From contig JAKQDQ010000018.1 of NCBI GenBank assembly GCA_029573725.1, positions 124,001 through 188,000 of the forward strand: a stretch of DNA of 64,000 bases. Reading direction: 5' to 3'. The notes under the pieces are model-generated. The model was not told the DNA's origin. It saw only the letters and a program-made list of their open reading frames with translations, and did no database searches. Below, piece after piece: positions 32,901 to 42,100 of the stretch (positions are counted from its first letter, which is position 1; the number at the start of each line of letters is the position of its first letter). Source of the DNA: Verrucomicrobiota bacterium. GTDB taxonomy: Bacteria; Verrucomicrobiota; Verrucomicrobiia; Limisphaerales; JADLHS01. A program made the position numbers and the translations under genes.

Positions 32901-35900
32901 GGCAACCTGACGCCGGTGGGACCAGACCTGTCCATGGCGGACACGTTGCAGGGCGGCGAGGTGAAGCACTATCAGTTCACGGTTTCGCCCGGGGTACTGG
33001 CCATGGAAGTACGACTCGACAATCGCGTTGCCAACCCGCACATGGCTTTGCGGGCGGATGGATTGCTGGTGGCCAGCGCCGCCAGCTACGGTCGCGATGC
33101 CGGCCTCGGCTATACCTGGCAAAATAACGCCATGATCAACATCGCGACCCCCAAGGCGGGAACGTACACGCTGTCAGTGCAGGCGGATTATTTCAGCAAC
33201 GGCTACTCGAACGCCGCGTACACAGTGGTCGTTCATGCACTGACCGCCAGCCCGGTGGCTTTCGATGGTGGCGTCACCACCCAGACGTTCCACTCCAACG
33301 GCGTGTGGCGCTACTTTGAATTCACAGTCCCACCAAACGCCTTCGGTTGGGACCTGCGTTTGACGAATACCACGGGCGATCCCCGCCTGGTGGTCTGCCG
33401 CGACTTGGCCCCGCAGGACTTGTCCACGCGCTATTACAATGGCGGCTATTGGTATTCTTACCTGTCCACCACCTGGCCCAGCAGCAATCAATGGGCCGCA
33501 GCCTACGATTGGTCCGGCCGCACCTCTGACGCCAATGGCACGAACCGATACGGTCACATTCTGCAAATGGGAATGGGCAATCCCCTTGAGCCCGGTCATT
33601 ACTATGCCGGGGTTTTCTCGGCCACCCCGACCACGGTTGGCCACATGAATTACACGCTGGTCAGCCGCGGCATCGGGACGAATCAATCCATTCCCATTTT
33701 CGACATGCCGTTCATCGGCTCGGTCAGCGGCACCAATATCCCGCCGCGCGAAGCGGTCTATTACAAGGTGCAAGTGCCGGCCGGAGCGGCTTCCTGGAAG
33801 TTGCGATTGGAGCCCACCAACAGCGAGGCCATGATGCTGATTCAGAAGGATTATCTCCCCAACGTGGTCGGTGGCGGGGCGTCCCCCGTCCAGGTGGCGG
33901 GTGGCCGTGCCATCCAAAAAGGCGGGGTCGAACTTTTCACCCAGTTGCCGCGCAGTTCGCCGCTGGAAGCCACGCTCACCAACGGCACCTATTACATCGC
34001 GGTGGTCAGCGAAGGCAGCAATCCCCTTAATAACAGTCATACCGGCACCAATTCGACCAGTTACACCCTGTACAGTTATGGTCCGGCCGCCACCAATCAG
34101 CTTGGCCCGGTGGATCCCTCGGGAGTGACGGATATCATTTACAACGATGCAGTGGAGGGGGCGGACTTCAAGTTCTACCAGTTCTCCGTTCCGCCGGGAA
34201 CGCTCAGTCTGGAAGTGCACCTTGAAAACCGGGTGGCCAATCCTTATATGACTTTGCGGGCGGACGGCGATTTGCCGCGCCCCACGGACAGTTACAGTTT
34301 CAGCGATGGGCATGGCTATACGTGGGGGCATGATTCACTGATCAACCTTACCAGCCCGACACCGACCAATTACACGCTGTGCGTGCAGGCGCGTTATTTC
34401 AACGCCGGTTATTCCAATGCCAGCTACACGATCCGGCTCCACGCGCTGGGTTTGATTCCGGTGGCATTTGATGGCGGCACCAATCGCATTACCAATCAAC
34501 CCGCCGGCACCTGGCAGTATTTCACCATCACGGTGCCTCCGAATGCCCTTGGTTGGGACCTTCGCTTGACCAATGTGACCAGCGGCAACCCGCAATTGGT
34601 CGTCCGCCGGGACACGCTTCCAGATGGTTTGTCCACCCACACCGACACCGGCGGTTATTGGTATTCCTATCTATCCACCACCTGGCCTTCCGCCTACCAG
34701 TGGGCGGCGAGCGCCGACTGGACCGGCTATTATAACGATGCGAAGGGGAGCAATGTTTATGGTAAAACCCTTCAAATGGGCATGGGCAATCCGTTGTCAC
34801 CGGGAAATTATCTCGTGGGAGTGATCAATTCCGGGAACACCGCGCCAATGACGTACACACTGGTGAGTCGGGGCATTGGGACCAATTTCGCCATTCCCGT
34901 CCAGGATCTGCCCTTCGCGGGCGCCGTCTCCACCAACGGTTTGCCGGCGCGCGAGGCGGCTTTCTACAAAGTCACTGTGCCGCCCAACCAACGGAACTGG
35001 AAACTCCGGCTTACGCCGACCAGCGGCGAGGCCATGCTCCTGTTGCAAAAGGATTATCTGCCCAGTGTGAGTGCCGGGGGCAGTTCGCCAACGACGGTCA
35101 GTGGCGGACGCACACTCCAGAAATCGGGCAATGAACAATATCTGTTGCTGCCGGACGCCGGCCAATCGGTGATTCCCAGCGGCACTTACTACGTCGCCGT
35201 GGTCAGCGAAGGCATGAATCCCCGTTCCGGCTATTATGGTTCAAACTCCTGCAACTTCACGCTCACCGGTTACGGGCAGTTGACCTATACGAATCTTGGG
35301 AATGTGAATCCAGTGCCAATGGTGCGCAGCAATGCGCTTCAAGCCGGAGAAATCGCCGTTTATCAATTCGCCGTCACCAATTCGCCGGCGCTGGAGGTCA
35401 GACTGGACAACAAGATCGGCAATTCCTACATGCGGCTGAACCGAAATACCAATCCACCCTATGGTTATTACAGCTACGGTTATAACAATGGTGAAAGCCC
35501 CACCTGGTCGCATGACCGCATCATCACGTTGCCAAACGTCTCCGCCGGCGCCTATTCGCTGAACCTCCAGGCCGATCCCACCACCGATGTTTCCCAGACC
35601 TTGGTGATCCGCCAGCTTGACCCGCAGGACCTGGCCTTTGATCGCACCCTGAGCACTCCGGCGCTGACCAATGTGGCCACGGGGGCGCTGGCCGACTTGC
35701 AGCACGCTTATTTCCGCGTGACCGTTCCCGCCACGTTCAACGGCCAACCCGTGTTGGGCTGGAAACTGACCCTCGAACACACACAGGGCAATCCCCGGCT
35801 GCGCGTCCGGAAGGACACCGTTCCGGATGATGGCTATAACATCGGCAACTCGCCGTGGAACTTCGAGCAGATGGCCGTCGTGCCGCCGTACCTCACTCCG

Positions 35901-38375
35901 GGCATCTGGTATGTGGACGTGCAAGGCCAGGGCACATCGCAATTCAGACTGACCAGCAGCGCACTGGTGCTTGAGCGCCCGGCCTGGAACATGCCCGCCA
36001 TCGGCGGCAGCGTGACCACGCCCGGTTTGCCTGCAGGCGGGCCGCTCTTTGGGGACACCGGCATCGGCACCAACGGACTGCCGCTGCCCGGTGACCAGGG
36101 CGTGGACCTCGCACAAGGCCGCTTCCATTACTACGCAATCGTTGTGCCCCCGAACAATGTCGGCGTTCTCCGCACCCGCCTTGATGCCATCAGCGGCAAC
36201 CCGAACCTTTACCTCCGCGTGGGCGGCGCGCCGACGCTCAGTCACTACGGCAACGGGGACTATTATTACAGCGGCGTCCTCTACGAACGCGAACTGACCG
36301 CAAACGTCGGGAGTGAATATGGCAACTGGGTGCCGGTGGACGGGCGCGATGAACTGCAACTGACACCCGGCATCTGGTATGTGGCGGTGCAGGCGGGCGG
36401 CGCTTCCAATGTGCGCTACCGGCTGCAAACCTCGCTGGGCATCATTGCGAATCTCACTTATGACGGCGTGTCACTCCTCAATCAGACCCTCGCCGCCGGT
36501 GACTGGCGTTACTATCGCGTATTCGTTCCCACCAACGCGTTCACCGGCTGGAACGTCACCTTCTCCCAAACCCTGGGCGACGTGCTCATGTACGTGCGCG
36601 ACATCACCCCGCCTGGCCAGGGCGCCACCGTCACCGATTACCGTCATTGGTCGCCCGACAACAAGAACCACGGCCCCTATCCGGTTGTGGATTCACCGGG
36701 CACCACCAACCTGGCCTGTCCACCGCTGCGCCCCGGCAGCTACTACTATCTCGGCTTCCGCGCCGTGAATGATGCGACGTTCAGCGTCAGCAGCACCACC
36801 AATGCCGGCACGATTGACTACACCAACGTCGTTGCGTTCTATGGCGGGGGCGTCACGAATGTAATCCCCCCCAACGGAGTGTTGAAATATCGGGTGGATG
36901 TTCCCGCCGACGCCCGTCGCTGGATTCACACCTCCACCCATTCGAATACCGTCACGCTTTATCTGGAGCAAGGCGCCCCACCCCGCCCCCCCAGTGACTA
37001 TCACTGGAATTCCGGTGGCGCAGCCAATTCCACACTCAATCAACAGCTCTACAATGTCGCGTGGCCCTGGCGTCCGGGTTACATGTATTTCCTGCTCGTG
37101 ACCAACCGCACCGCCTCGCCGCAAGACTTCGTGTTCCATATGAACGGCCGCAATTCCGCGACGGACGATTTCGATGGCGACGGGTTGCCGGATTCCTGGG
37201 AGCTCACGTACTGGCCCAGCATCTATTCCTACAACGGCAACGGCGATCCCGACAGTGACGGCGTCAACAACGCGGAGGAGTATTCGGAAGGCACGATTCC
37301 CACGAACAACGCCAGCTTCAACCCGCGCCTGCTGGTCAACTACAGCAACGGCATGGTGACGCGCAACCCCGCGGGCAATGCCACGCTGACCCCGCCCAAA
37401 GTCTGGTATGCGCCGAATACGGTTGTTCAACTCACGGCCACGCCGGACCCGGGATACAGCTTCATCAGTTGGAGCGGTGACGCGTCCGGCAATGCCAGTC
37501 CGTTCAATCTGCTGATGGATGCTCACAAGGTGGTCACGGCAATCTTTGGCATCACGAACAACAGCGGGGCCGATTACCAGTTCCAGATGAGCCTCAACAG
37601 TTCGGTCGGTTCACCACCCGCCTTGCAGGACATCGGCGTCGGCAATGCCTACGTGACCGATACCGTGGATGGCTGTTCGCGCTTCGTGCGCCAGTTCCCG
37701 CTGCACAACGGGCTGCACCTGCAACCAACCGCTGGTGTGATCCCGACAAACATTTACACCATCGTCATGCTCTTCCGCCTGGATCAGACCAACGGCTACC
37801 GCCGCCTGATTGATTTTAAGGCGGCGACGGTGGAAAGTGGGCTTTACGTGCGCGACGGACGGCTGAACTTCTACGGCAGCATCGAGGCCCCGTCACCGGC
37901 CATCCCGGCGGGCACCTACGTCCAGGTGGTGCTGACTCGTGATGGCACGAATGTCGTTGGATACGTCAATGGCGCGCAGCAGTTCAGTTTTGTGGATACC
38001 GCCAACAATGGCGTGATCAGCAGCGCCAACGACTTGCGGTTCTTCAAGGACAATGGCAGCACGGAAGAAAGTGCCGGCGCCGTCGCGCGCATCCGGCTCT
38101 ATGCCGCCGCCATGCCTGCGGGACAGGTGGCTTTGCTCGACCGCACCGATTGCGCCAGCGTACCGCAATTCCTGACGCCCTTCTTCCTGGCCAACGTGCT
38201 CCAACTGCCCGTGACGAATGTCATTCCGGGAATCACCTACCGCCTGCTCGCCTCGACCAACTTGAACACCTGGACTGGCATTCAAACCAGTACGCCGCCG
38301 GCAAATCCGGCCACCTTCACCGACCCTGTGGCAACAAATTATCCAGGCCGGTTCTATCGTCTGGTCACGCCGTGA
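29967..38375 (+). CDS. giant secreted repeat protein (PPC-like repeats, InlB-type repeat, LamG-like domain)
   Basis: A 2802-residue protein with a signal peptide (WRVLSLVCFLATTSILKAQT). Most of the length is beta-rich modules resembling bacterial pre-peptidase C-terminal (PPC) domains (WxYFxFxVPPNAxGWDLRLTN, PGxYYVGVxx). Three tandem units of about 402 residues begin near residues 693, 1095 and 1497 (DNA near 32.05, 33.25 and 34.46 kb), each containing YYNGGYWYSYLSTTWPS, MGMGNPLEPG, YTLVSRGIGTN and QKDYLPNVVGG-like blocks. Near residue 2395 is a calcium-loop pair DFDGDGLPDSWE and NGDPDSDGVNNAEE, then a divergent InlB-type repeat (PGYSFISWSGDASGNASPFN), a LamG-like lectin fold and a terminal YRLLASTNLNTWT...FYRLVTP module. 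No catalytic domain is seen. It may be an adhesin, sheath or binding protein. Confidence 0.9.
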   Translation: MKTNDWRVLSLVCFLATTSILKAQTFMGTNAPGTGANYSFTLGASVTNLSLVISNSSAAYSYLLLAKGRAPTDTDFDFSARINGVTNQINLQAPEFVATNYGLRVLTPATSTTHSFTVNLTTNRTDLRQPGHPVWKPLSFTTTGVITNVAGAGAFHYFQVEAPTNLPGWRLVLSTTNANADLYVRRGAPPTTGAYLKASSGQPVDTVVLDNTEATNSTYFIGVYLPAGNATNSTYTLTTEIGWLNTLTWDPGVADRGTQVYTNTSASGGDYYFKITTQNTANGAWRTALRVTSGEANLYLRLGSPAQTNSYSHASTRAGSDGFVLAQVAQWSPGQDWYLTVHATPGSQWTLMTGEPYVEQLPPLAADASSGTNGIIGPEGMRFFKTTISAGTLAWRLGLNGGNNTILVDDTRVPVLQGYAGGGYYDWSGTGQLLLVPNYINVGNQYLVGVIGNPGQSITLDSRQQPVADLAFNASTNVTASTYGYATFRVQVPVQQIAWQVNLAPVSGDPNIAVRQNNVPNEYTNDAFSEISGSVGDSVTMVPPILSDGTFYVTVYGTPPFSCSLTNGQPVITDVHYVFQITNDAPARAGWRFYRVVDTAEQLGTYGWDLELTNQLPGTEIALRRNAVPSRWNYRNCTANCSGSNPRSYLDYSDTRGFLQRPGHQTDIWYIGVYQPTNALGSFVLSGAELTATPLSFDGVGSTQAIADQPNGKWQYFVFNVPPTNALGWDLRMTNVTSGDPRLVICRDRLPYDLNTHYYNGGYWYAYADTTWPSGNSWGADSDWTGYSYNPGGFYNYGKLLAMGMGNPLEPGTYYVGVNAGSGTSPLGYTLVSRGIGTNLSIPVTDLPFTGGVAWSNHLPAREAAYYRVQIPSNTPSWKVRLAVTNGEAMLLVQKDCLPNVVGGSGTSTSLGGGRKMQKAGDEHYLLLPDSSAQTNIPPGTYYLAVISEGVGPSGSTIGTGGCGYVLTSVGAQSTNQIGNLTPVGPDLSMADTLQGGEVKHYQFTVSPGVLAMEVRLDNRVANPHMALRADGLLVASAASYGRDAGLGYTWQNNAMINIATPKAGTYTLSVQADYFSNGYSNAAYTVVVHALTASPVAFDGGVTTQTFHSNGVWRYFEFTVPPNAFGWDLRLTNTTGDPRLVVCRDLAPQDLSTRYYNGGYWYSYLSTTWPSSNQWAAAYDWSGRTSDANGTNRYGHILQMGMGNPLEPGHYYAGVFSATPTTVGHMNYTLVSRGIGTNQSIPIFDMPFIGSVSGTNIPPREAVYYKVQVPAGAASWKLRLEPTNSEAMMLIQKDYLPNVVGGGASPVQVAGGRAIQKGGVELFTQLPRSSPLEATLTNGTYYIAVVSEGSNPLNNSHTGTNSTSYTLYSYGPAATNQLGPVDPSGVTDIIYNDAVEGADFKFYQFSVPPGTLSLEVHLENRVANPYMTLRADGDLPRPTDSYSFSDGHGYTWGHDSLINLTSPTPTNYTLCVQARYFNAGYSNASYTIRLHALGLIPVAFDGGTNRITNQPAGTWQYFTITVPPNALGWDLRLTNVTSGNPQLVVRRDTLPDGLSTHTDTGGYWYSYLSTTWPSAYQWAASADWTGYYNDAKGSNVYGKTLQMGMGNPLSPGNYLVGVINSGNTAPMTYTLVSRGIGTNFAIPVQDLPFAGAVSTNGLPAREAAFYKVTVPPNQRNWKLRLTPTSGEAMLLLQKDYLPSVSAGGSSPTTVSGGRTLQKSGNEQYLLLPDAGQSVIPSGTYYVAVVSEGMNPRSGYYGSNSCNFTLTGYGQLTYTNLGNVNPVPMVRSNALQAGEIAVYQFAVTNSPALEVRLDNKIGNSYMRLNRNTNPPYGYYSYGYNNGESPTWSHDRIITLPNVSAGAYSLNLQADPTTDVSQTLVIRQLDPQDLAFDRTLSTPALTNVATGALADLQHAYFRVTVPATFNGQPVLGWKLTLEHTQGNPRLRVRKDTVPDDGYNIGNSPWNFEQMAVVPPYLTPGIWYVDVQGQGTSQFRLTSSALVLERPAWNMPAIGGSVTTPGLPAGGPLFGDTGIGTNGLPLPGDQGVDLAQGRFHYYAIVVPPNNVGVLRTRLDAISGNPNLYLRVGGAPTLSHYGNGDYYYSGVLYERELTANVGSEYGNWVPVDGRDELQLTPGIWYVAVQAGGASNVRYRLQTSLGIIANLTYDGVSLLNQTLAAGDWRYYRVFVPTNAFTGWNVTFSQTLGDVLMYVRDITPPGQGATVTDYRHWSPDNKNHGPYPVVDSPGTTNLACPPLRPGSYYYLGFRAVNDATFSVSSTTNAGTIDYTNVVAFYGGGVTNVIPPNGVLKYRVDVPADARRWIHTSTHSNTVTLYLEQGAPPRPPSDYHWNSGGAANSTLNQQLYNVAWPWRPGYMYFLLVTNRTASPQDFVFHMNGRNSATDDFDGDGLPDSWELTYWPSIYSYNGNGDPDSDGVNNAEEYSEGTIPTNNASFNPRLLVNYSNGMVTRNPAGNATLTPPKVWYAPNTVVQLTATPDPGYSFISWSGDASGNASPFNLLMDAHKVVTAIFGITNNSGADYQFQMSLNSSVGSPPALQDIGVGNAYVTDTVDGCSRFVRQFPLHNGLHLQPTAGVIPTNIYTIVMLFRLDQTNGYRRLIDFKAATVESGLYVRDGRLNFYGSIEAPSPAIPAGTYVQVVLTRDGTNVVGYVNGAQQFSFVDTANNGVISSANDLRFFKDNGSTEESAGAVARIRLYAAAMPAGQVALLDRTDCASVPQFLTPFFLANVLQLPVTNVIPGITYRLLASTNLNTWTGIQTSTPPANPATFTDPVATNYPGRFYRLVTP
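32044..35630 (+). repeat. three tandem ~1.2-kb coding repeats
   Basis: Units start at about 32044, 33251 and 34457, giving a period of about 1204-1207 bp (about 402 codons). The protein blocks GYWYSYLSTTWPS, QMGMGNPL and YTLVSRGIGTN recur in order in all three. The units have diverged in silent and some coding positions, so they are not recent exact duplications. Confidence 0.85.
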
Positions 38376-38620
38376 ACGCGTGCCCAGGGCGGAACCGGAC
38401 GGGTGACCCGCGTACGCACCGCCGGTCTGGGGCGGAAGTCTGTCTCCGGCGCCGGCGGCCGCCCGGTGGATTTTCTGAAGCGGCTTCATCGCCACGACAT
38501 CGCGACCGGCCTGCGGGCTGGTTTCACACGGGTCGGCATTGGCGGGACCCGTCGGGATGCGGGTTTGCCGCCTTCGCCGTCGGACGCGGAACTGCTTGAA
38601 TTCAGGGTGTCGAGAGTTGG

Positions 38621-38694
38621 CGCATCCGGCAGGACTTGAACCTGCAACCTTCTGATCCGAAGTCAGAAGCTCTATCCAATTGAGCTACGGATGC
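38621..38694 (-). tRNA. tRNA-Arg (anticodon TCG)
   Basis: A 74-nt cloverleaf on the minus strand. The acceptor arm is GCATCCG/CGGATGC with discriminator G. The D arm is AGCTC..GAGC, the anticodon arm is TCTGA-CTTCGGA-TCAGA with TCG at the centre, and the T arm is GCAGG-TTCAAGT-CCTGC. CCA is not encoded. The anticodon reads CGA codons. Confidence 0.96.
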
Positions 38695-38765
38695 GCAGCG
38701 CGCAGTGGTATAGCTGATCCGGACGTGTTTGGCACGGGGATTTTCCGGGACGTGGCGCGGCGCGT

Positions 38766-39245
38766 TCAGAAGGTGATGGTGAGTGCGTCGTACCCCTGTG
38801 AAGTCATCTCCAGCACGTCGCCGGTGGCGGTGGGCCAGTCGTTGGTCGCGCCAATCTCGAACGGCGGCGCGGCGCGCATGGCGGGCAGTGCGCAGGTCAG
38901 GCTTTTGCTGTAATTGCCCAGGGTGTTGTGCAGCCGGATTCTTACCGCCAGGGTTTGATCCGAGAGGTTTTGGAGTTGATAGACCGCGTTGGTGCCGCCG
39001 GCCGGTTGGCGGCGTTGGATGCGGATCGGCAATGTGCGCGCCTTGGCCGCCAGCGGACGGAGCGCGTTAATTTCCGCCCGGGCGGCGGCGAGTTGATTTT
39101 GCAGCGCGGCCACTTCGGCGGTGGCGGCGTGGAGCCGGGCCTGGGTTTCCGTCAACGCTGTTTGCAGGGCTGGTCCTTTGCCGCGGGAATCGCCGCAACC
39201 GCCGGCCAGGCCGAGCGCCAGAGCCAGCCAGATACATCTCTTCAT
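38766..39245 (-). CDS. coiled-coil lipoprotein of unknown function
   Basis: A 159-residue protein from ATG 39245 with a lipoprotein signal (MKRCIWLALALGLAGGC, lipobox LAGGC). After a short linker comes a heptad-rich coiled coil (LTETQARLHAATAEVAALQN, LAAARAEINALR). The beta-rich C-terminal part has VYQLQNLSDQTLAVRIRLHN and ends DALTITF, resembling an immunoglobulin-like or transglutaminase-free envelope module. No family is recognised. It lies between two tRNA genes and is transcribed alone. Confidence 0.8.
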   Translation of the reverse strand: MKRCIWLALALGLAGGCGDSRGKGPALQTALTETQARLHAATAEVAALQNQLAAARAEINALRPLAAKARTLPIRIQRRQPAGGTNAVYQLQNLSDQTLAVRIRLHNTLGNYSKSLTCALPAMRAAPPFEIGATNDWPTATGDVLEMTSQGYDALTITF

Positions 39246-39624
39246 GCACCTCAATACAGCAGGTTGCCTGCCTGACATGCGGGGTCATCCGCCGAAGCCG
39301 GCACGCTTGCCGTTGTGGCCGTAAATCGAGGCGGATCAGACCGGTGGATGAACCGCCCGGCGCGTGGCCCGGTGCGCGAAAGCTGAGAAGTCCAGCCGCA
39401 AAGGAAACCAAAGACGCCAAGCGTCCGATGACGCCAGGAGGCTTTCGTTCCCGGACGCGCGAAGATCAGGAACGTGTCGTGTTGGGCGTGACCGGAGCTG
39501 AGGAAGGCGCGTTTGCCGGCGGTTTACCATTTCCATGGCGTCCCGAGGTCTGAGGTGGGCGGGCGTGTTCTGTCCCCTGCGGGATCGTGCCGGCGAAGGT
39601 GCGGGAGGTCGAAACCGAGGATGG
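39246..39624. other. 379-bp intergenic region, no gene seen
   Basis: The stretch between the lipoprotein start and the tRNA-Leu gene shows no convincing reading frame or structured RNA. It must contain the promoter of the lipoprotein gene on the minus strand, near 39250-39300, but no clear boxes are evident. Confidence 0.4.
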
Positions 39625-39706
39625 TGCCCGCGACAGGACTTGAACCTGTACGATGTTACTCACTAGAACCTGAATCTAGCGCGTCTGCCAATTCCGCCAC
39701 GCGGGC
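39625..39706 (-). tRNA. tRNA-Leu (anticodon CAG)
   Basis: An 82-nt cloverleaf on the minus strand. The acceptor is GCCCGCG/CGCGGGC with discriminator A, the D arm begins TGGCGGAATTGGCAGACGC, and the anticodon arm is CTAGA-TTCAGGT-TCTAG with CAG in the loop. A long variable arm (TGAGTAACATC) typical of leucine tRNAs precedes the T arm ACAGG-TTCAAGT-CCTGT. CCA is not encoded. It reads CUG codons. Confidence 0.96.
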
Positions 39707-39779
39707 TACGCGTGCCGATACGATGCGCAACCGGCCGTTCCGGAGCAAGCGAATTTCCCGCCCGCCCCCGCGCCTTGCC

Positions 39780-40550
39780 TTACATGCCCATGATTTGATA
39801 GCCGCCGTCCACGTAGAGGACCTGCCCGGTGATGGCGGCGGCCCCGTCGCTGGCGAGGAACGTGCCGGTGGCGCCCAGTTCGTCCGTGGTGCAGGAGCGC
39901 TGCAGCGGGGCGTGGGTTTCGTAATGTTTGAGCATGGCATTGAATCCCGAAATGCCGCGCGCGGCCAGGGTGTTGACCGGTCCGGCGCTGATGCAGTTGA
40001 CGCGGATTTTTTTGGGGCCGAGGTCGTAGGCAAGATAGCGGGTGCTGGCTTCCAAGGATGCCTTGGCCACGCCCATCACGTTGTAATGGGGCACCACCTT
40101 TTCCGCGCCGTAATAGCTCATGGCGAGCATGCTGCCGCCGGCGGTCATCAAAGGCGCAGCTTCCCGGGCCAGTGCCACGAGCGAGTATGCGCTGACATCA
40201 TGTGCCGTTTTGAAGGCGTCGCGACTGGTGTTGAGGAAGGAACCTTCCAGGGCCTCACGCGGGGCGAAGGCGACGGAATGCAGCAGCAGATGCAGCGTGC
40301 CGAATTTATCGCCCGCCGCGGCGAAGACGCGGCGGATGTCCTCGTCCCGGGTGACGTCGCAGGGCAGCAGCAGGGTGTCCGCGCCGAAGGCGCTGACGAG
40401 TTCCTCGACGTTTTCCTTGAGGCGTTCGCCCTGATAGGTGAAGGCGAGTTTGGCGCCGGCCTGGTGCCAGGCCTGGGCAATGGCCCAGGCAATGGAGCGT
40501 TTGTTGGCCACTCCAAATACGATTCCGGTTTTTCCTGCAAGTAATGACAT
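39780..40550 (-). CDS. fabI: enoyl-ACP reductase (NADH), FabI
   Basis: A 256-residue enzyme of standard FabI length from ATG 40550; a longer open frame upstream lacks similarity. It has the divergent Rossmann start GKTGIVFGVANKRSIAWAIA, SYYGAEKVVPHYNVMGVAKASLEA with the active-site Tyr and Lys spaced YX6K, and the substrate-loop region ARGISGF. FabI reduces trans-2-enoyl-ACP in the last step of fatty-acid elongation. It is a single gene between tRNA-Leu and an MFS gene, 30 kb from the polyene-like cluster, so it serves general fatty-acid synthesis. Confidence 0.97.
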   Translation of the reverse strand: MSLLAGKTGIVFGVANKRSIAWAIAQAWHQAGAKLAFTYQGERLKENVEELVSAFGADTLLLPCDVTRDEDIRRVFAAAGDKFGTLHLLLHSVAFAPREALEGSFLNTSRDAFKTAHDVSAYSLVALAREAAPLMTAGGSMLAMSYYGAEKVVPHYNVMGVAKASLEASTRYLAYDLGPKKIRVNCISAGPVNTLAARGISGFNAMLKHYETHAPLQRSCTTDELGATGTFLASDGAAAITGQVLYVDGGYQIMGM

Positions 40551-40862
40551 GGTGAAGTCTGGTTTGCGCCGTTGATTGGTTGTCGTCGCTACAAAACTGG
40601 CGGGAGAATGGCCGGATTGGCCGGTGATTTCAAGTTCCACTTGTGAACTTGTGAACTTGCGGAGGTTCCCTTTGCCAACGGCCGTTGGACTGCCGGATCC
40701 TGTGCAACGCACCCTTTTCCGTTTTTTGCAAAGCCGGCCCAGCCCGATGCCTCTGAGCCTTCTCAAGCAACTCAAGGATTTCGTCCTGCCGGTCGCCGGG
40801 CGGACGCATCCGGCGGGGGAAGTTTCTTCCAGACCACCGGGCGCGGGCCGGGAGCGGCCGGG

Positions 40863-42053
40863 CTACCCGCGTCCCGTTGAATTCCGCCGCCACCACAGCA
40901 GGCCCGCGAGTCCGGCCGTCAACAAGCCGCTCACGGCCCAAGTGCCGGCGTTGGCCGCTTGCGTCGTGAGCGTTAGAGCCGCGGCGCCGACTGCCGGGCC
41001 CACGCCAATGCCCAGGCCGATGGCGGCTTCGTGCAGGCCGCCGTGTTCGCCCTTCGCCTCGCCGGCATCCATCGAGTAAAACAGCGACGAATAATAGACC
41101 AGGCCAATCGAGCAACCGAAGAGAATCTGAGCCAGCACGACCAGCCAGAGCAGCGGAGACAACATCAGGGCGGCGAAACCGATGCTCAACCCCAAGTACG
41201 CGGCGAGCAACCAGCGGAAACGGTAGTGCCAACCCGGCCAGTACCAGAGACCGGCGAAGGCGGCCGCGCGCGTGAAAAACCACAGGGAGCAGAACACCCC
41301 GGATTGCGTGGGGGAGAGGTGGAATTTTTCGGCAATCTGCGGGATGACGGCGCCCACCGTGTTGATGGCGACGTAGGAAAACGGGTTGGCCCACCAGGCC
41401 ATCAGCAGGAACCGGCGTTGGGAGAGCGTGGGGTGGGCGGGCGGCCCGACGACTGGGGCACTTGCGGCCGCCGCGGGCGGGCGGGGGGTGCCGGCGGCGC
41501 GGGCCTGGCGTTCCAGCCACAGCGTGAGGAGCAGCTGGCCGAAGAGGAGCGCCAGGTTGATGCCGTAGAGCCCGGTTGCACCGAACTGATCCCAGAGCCA
41601 GCCACCGCTGAACAAGGCGACCGCACTGCCCGTGGACCAGACGACGCTGTATGCGCCGGTCATGCGCGCGATGCCGCGGCGATTCTCGCCTTCGGTCACG
41701 AGTGCTTCGAGGGCGGGCCAGGTACAGCACAGCGGGAGAGTCCACAGGATCAGGGACAGCACCACGGCCACAAGTCCGGACCCCAGCAGGCCGACGGCCA
41801 GTCCAAGCATCATGCCGCCGTATCCCAGTTTCAGCGCGGTGAAGTAACCGCAGCGCTGCGCCAGGCGGCCACCCTGCCAGGAGCCGAGCGCGTAACAAAA
41901 TCCATGCACCGCCATGAGCAGCAGGTTGCCGCGCATGGTGAAACCGAACTTTTCACTGGTCAGAAAGAACAGGTAGAAGAGGAAGAAAACGCTCGCGTAG
42001 CTGTTGATGGCTTCGAGGACAAAATAACCGGATTTGAGACGGCGCGGCCGCAC
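40863..42053 (-). CDS. MFS transporter
   Basis: A 396-residue integral membrane protein with 12 likely helices in two halves separated by a Pro/Ala-rich cytoplasmic loop near residues 185-205 (RAAGTPRPPAAAASAPVVGP). Major facilitator features include GSWQGGRLAQRCGYFTAL between helices 2 and 3 and the second-half start RFLLMAWWANPFSYVAINTV. Substrate cannot be predicted. It is divergent from glnD; 156 bp separate their starts. Confidence 0.88.
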   Translation of the reverse strand: MRPRRLKSGYFVLEAINSYASVFFLFYLFFLTSEKFGFTMRGNLLLMAVHGFCYALGSWQGGRLAQRCGYFTALKLGYGGMMLGLAVGLLGSGLVAVVLSLILWTLPLCCTWPALEALVTEGENRRGIARMTGAYSVVWSTGSAVALFSGGWLWDQFGATGLYGINLALLFGQLLLTLWLERQARAAGTPRPPAAAASAPVVGPPAHPTLSQRRFLLMAWWANPFSYVAINTVGAVIPQIAEKFHLSPTQSGVFCSLWFFTRAAAFAGLWYWPGWHYRFRWLLAAYLGLSIGFAALMLSPLLWLVVLAQILFGCSIGLVYYSSLFYSMDAGEAKGEHGGLHEAAIGLGIGVGPAVGAAALTLTTQAANAGTWAVSGLLTAGLAGLLWWRRNSTGRG

Positions 42054-42100
42054 GGGCGGGGAGGGTAGGGGGACGCCGGGAATTTGTCAGCCTCAGAAGG

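Noticed and set aside
38376-38620. Small frames between the giant gene and tRNA-Arg
   Set aside because: They have no ribosome site, no recognisable similarity and an Arg/Gly/Pro-rich antisense-like composition.
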